From: Acidobacteriaceae bacterium | GTDB taxonomy: Bacteria > Acidobacteriota > Terriglobia > Terriglobales > Acidobacteriaceae | Assembly: GCA_030042915.1 (NCBI GenBank) | Contig: JASHYS010000071.1 | Span: 1 to 7,786, forward strand | Length of the DNA: 7,786 bases | Direction of reading: 5' to 3' | Part shown: piece by piece, positions 6,909-7,786 of the stretch | How the letters are laid out: the number at the start of each line of letters is the position of its first letter | Position numbering within the stretch: position 1 is the first letter of the stretch | Translations under genes and position numbers: made by a program | Notes under the pieces: generated by a model | The model's input: only the letters and a program-made list of their open reading frames with translations | Databases searched by the model: none | What the model was told of the DNA's origin: nothing

Positions 6909-7594
6909 AACTGTGGCTCCTCTTTAAGTTCGCTCATAGCCGCAGCTTCGGTTGTCCCGACGGTCCGGGTGATGTCTCGCGTCAGGACACCGATCACAAC
7001 GGCAATCAAGATGACGTCAATTGCGATTGCAAATTCGGCAATGAGCGGGAGGTCAGATGCGATTGCCACGCCGGCGAAGAAAGCGCCATTTTCCATGGCC
7101 AGGATCCCAACCAATTGAGGAATGGCTTCCCGGCGAGCGATAAGGGAATACGCGCCGATCAAAATCCCCGCGAGGCCGATGGGGAGATTCACATGAACCA
7201 CCGGGTCGGTCGAAATACCCACCAAGGGGCTGACAATAAACTCCGCTGCAATGGCGAGCAGAAGCGCCAGCAAAAGCGAGACGGGAATGTTGATTACCTG
7301 GTTGATTTCACGCCGCTCATAAAGTTCATCGGGAAGGGTCCGCTTGAGAACCAGCGGAATGGCAACGACTTTTGCGCCGATCGTGATAACGCCGAGCGCG
7401 ATCAAGTGAATGGAGCGCCGATCGAATCCGATCAAAAAGGCTGAAGCCGAAAGGAAGGCAGACTGGACGACGAAGAATCGCACGACCCCTTGGACTTGGC
7501 GCGTTGCAACCATTCCGAATGCGGTGAGCAGAATCAAACCCGCAGTTAAGGCGTTTAGCCCATCGATCAGCTGTGTTTGAGCACTCAATACCAT
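6899..7594 (-). CDS. hyfE: HyfE-like membrane subunit (contains NuoK-like region)
   Basis: This 231-aa membrane protein of the HyfE family matches the usual length (E. coli HyfE is 216). It has about six to seven helices with a polar loop near 84-100. The diagnostic block ARREAIPQLVGILAMENGAFFAG lies at 153-175. E168 in it corresponds to a conserved membrane glutamate of the NuoK-like fold, a step in proton conduction; K75, E118 and E187 also lie in or next to hydrophobic segments. The tail after about residue 207 is polar (MSELKEEPQLWR at the end). I chose ATG 7594 because GGGAG precedes it and the protein then begins with the family's short N-terminus. A longer frame from 7636 would run into the upstream gene. 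The gene lies ten bases after the HyfC-like stop and its own end overlaps the HyfF-like start. Confidence 0.93.
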   Translation of the reverse strand: MVLSAQTQLIDGLNALTAGLILLTAFGMVATRQVQGVVRFFVVQSAFLSASAFLIGFDRRSIHLIALGVITIGAKVVAIPLVLKRTLPDELYERREINQVINIPVSLLLALLLAIAAEFIVSPLVGISTDPVVHVNLPIGLAGILIGAYSLIARREAIPQLVGILAMENGAFFAGVAIASDLPLIAEFAIAIDVILIAVVIGVLTRDITRTVGTTEAAAMSELKEEPQLWR

Positions 7595-7604
7595 CGACTC
7601 CCTT
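7595..7604 (-). promoter_or_regulatory. Ribosome binding site fixing the HyfE-like start
   Basis: In the transcript, AGAAGGGAG overlaps the HyfC-like stop codon and ends three bases before ATG 7594. It decides in favour of this start over the ATG at 7636, which lies inside the HyfC-like coding region. Confidence 0.55.
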
Positions 7605-7786
7605 CTACGCAGCCGAAACTGAAAAAATGCTCGCAATCATCGCTGCCACGGAGATGATGAACGCGGCCCCAAGAAACTCGCTAATGCGAAATAGGCGCAG
7701 CTTGGCAAGCGACGACTCGATTACGACGAGGACAATCGTGAACAAGAGAACCTTAAGCAGAATCAGCGGGATCGCCAGTAACACGT
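7605..7786 (-). CDS. hyfC: HyfC/HycD-like membrane anchor subunit (NuoH family), C-terminal end only
   Basis: The last 59 codons of a membrane protein are visible, with the start beyond the right edge. They hold two hydrophobic helices around the polar motif VIESSLAKLRLFRISEFLG, where E-SSLAKLRLFR is characteristic of the C-terminus of HyfC/HycD and of NuoH relatives. In such complexes this subunit links the soluble arm to the membrane arm and lines the chamber at their interface. The stop TAG is at 7605-7607, ten bases before the HyfE-like gene. The order C-E-F-G-I agrees with the Hyf operon order. The fragment is short, so the assignment leans on this motif and on the neighbours. Confidence 0.85.
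   Translation of the reverse strand, partial: VLLAIPLILLKVLLFTIVLVVIESSLAKLRLFRISEFLGAAFIISVAAMIASIFSVSAA

Noticed and set aside
6636..7118. Plus-strand open frame of 160 codons
   Set aside because: It is antisense to the HyfF-like and HyfE-like genes and has a hydrophilic, low-complexity translation; no supporting signal was found.

Overview
All 7786 bases are coded on the minus strand. They hold one compact operon for a membrane-bound complex of the Hyf/Hyc (hydrogenase-4 / formate hydrogenlyase) type, which is related to respiratory complex I. Base composition looks moderately GC-rich (roughly mid-50s percent by eye). There are no mobile elements, tRNA or rRNA genes, or CRISPR arrays. The gene set fits a free-living Gram-negative bacterium. 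Acidobacteriota or a neighbouring soil phylum is a weak guess that the sequence does not prove.

Read in the direction of transcription (right to left), the layout is as follows. (1) The C-terminal end of a HyfC/NuoH-like membrane anchor, cut by the right window edge. (2) HyfE-like subunit, 231 aa. (3) HyfF-like antiporter-type subunit, 481 aa. (4) HyfG/HycE-like large subunit, 541 aa, a NuoC+NuoD fusion. (5) HyfI/HycG-like small subunit, 255 aa, with a fused N-terminal ferredoxin domain. (6) HyfB-like antiporter-type subunit, 714 aa. (7) After a 105-base gap, a second HyfB-like subunit that runs off the left edge (271 residues visible). Genes 1 to 6 are separated by at most 12 bases or overlap, so they are surely co-transcribed and translationally linked.

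The complex is not a working NiFe hydrogenase as encoded. In the large subunit all four nickel-binding cysteines are replaced (A246, S249, S535, E538). The protein also stops where a hydrogenase precursor would be cleaved, so it needs no maturation peptidase. The small subunit has Asn220 in place of the last cysteine of the proximal-cluster set. Its fused ferredoxin domain has lost exactly the cysteines of one of two [4Fe-4S] clusters and kept those of the other. The membrane arm, in contrast, keeps its key Lys and Glu residues in every antiporter-type subunit. This is the pattern of the energy-converting-hydrogenase-related (Ehr) class: an ion-pumping complex-I-like machine whose redox partners are unknown. 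The tandem HyfB-like pair plus HyfF gives at least three antiporter-type modules. A predicted RNA hairpin at the start of the second HyfB-like gene may set its expression.
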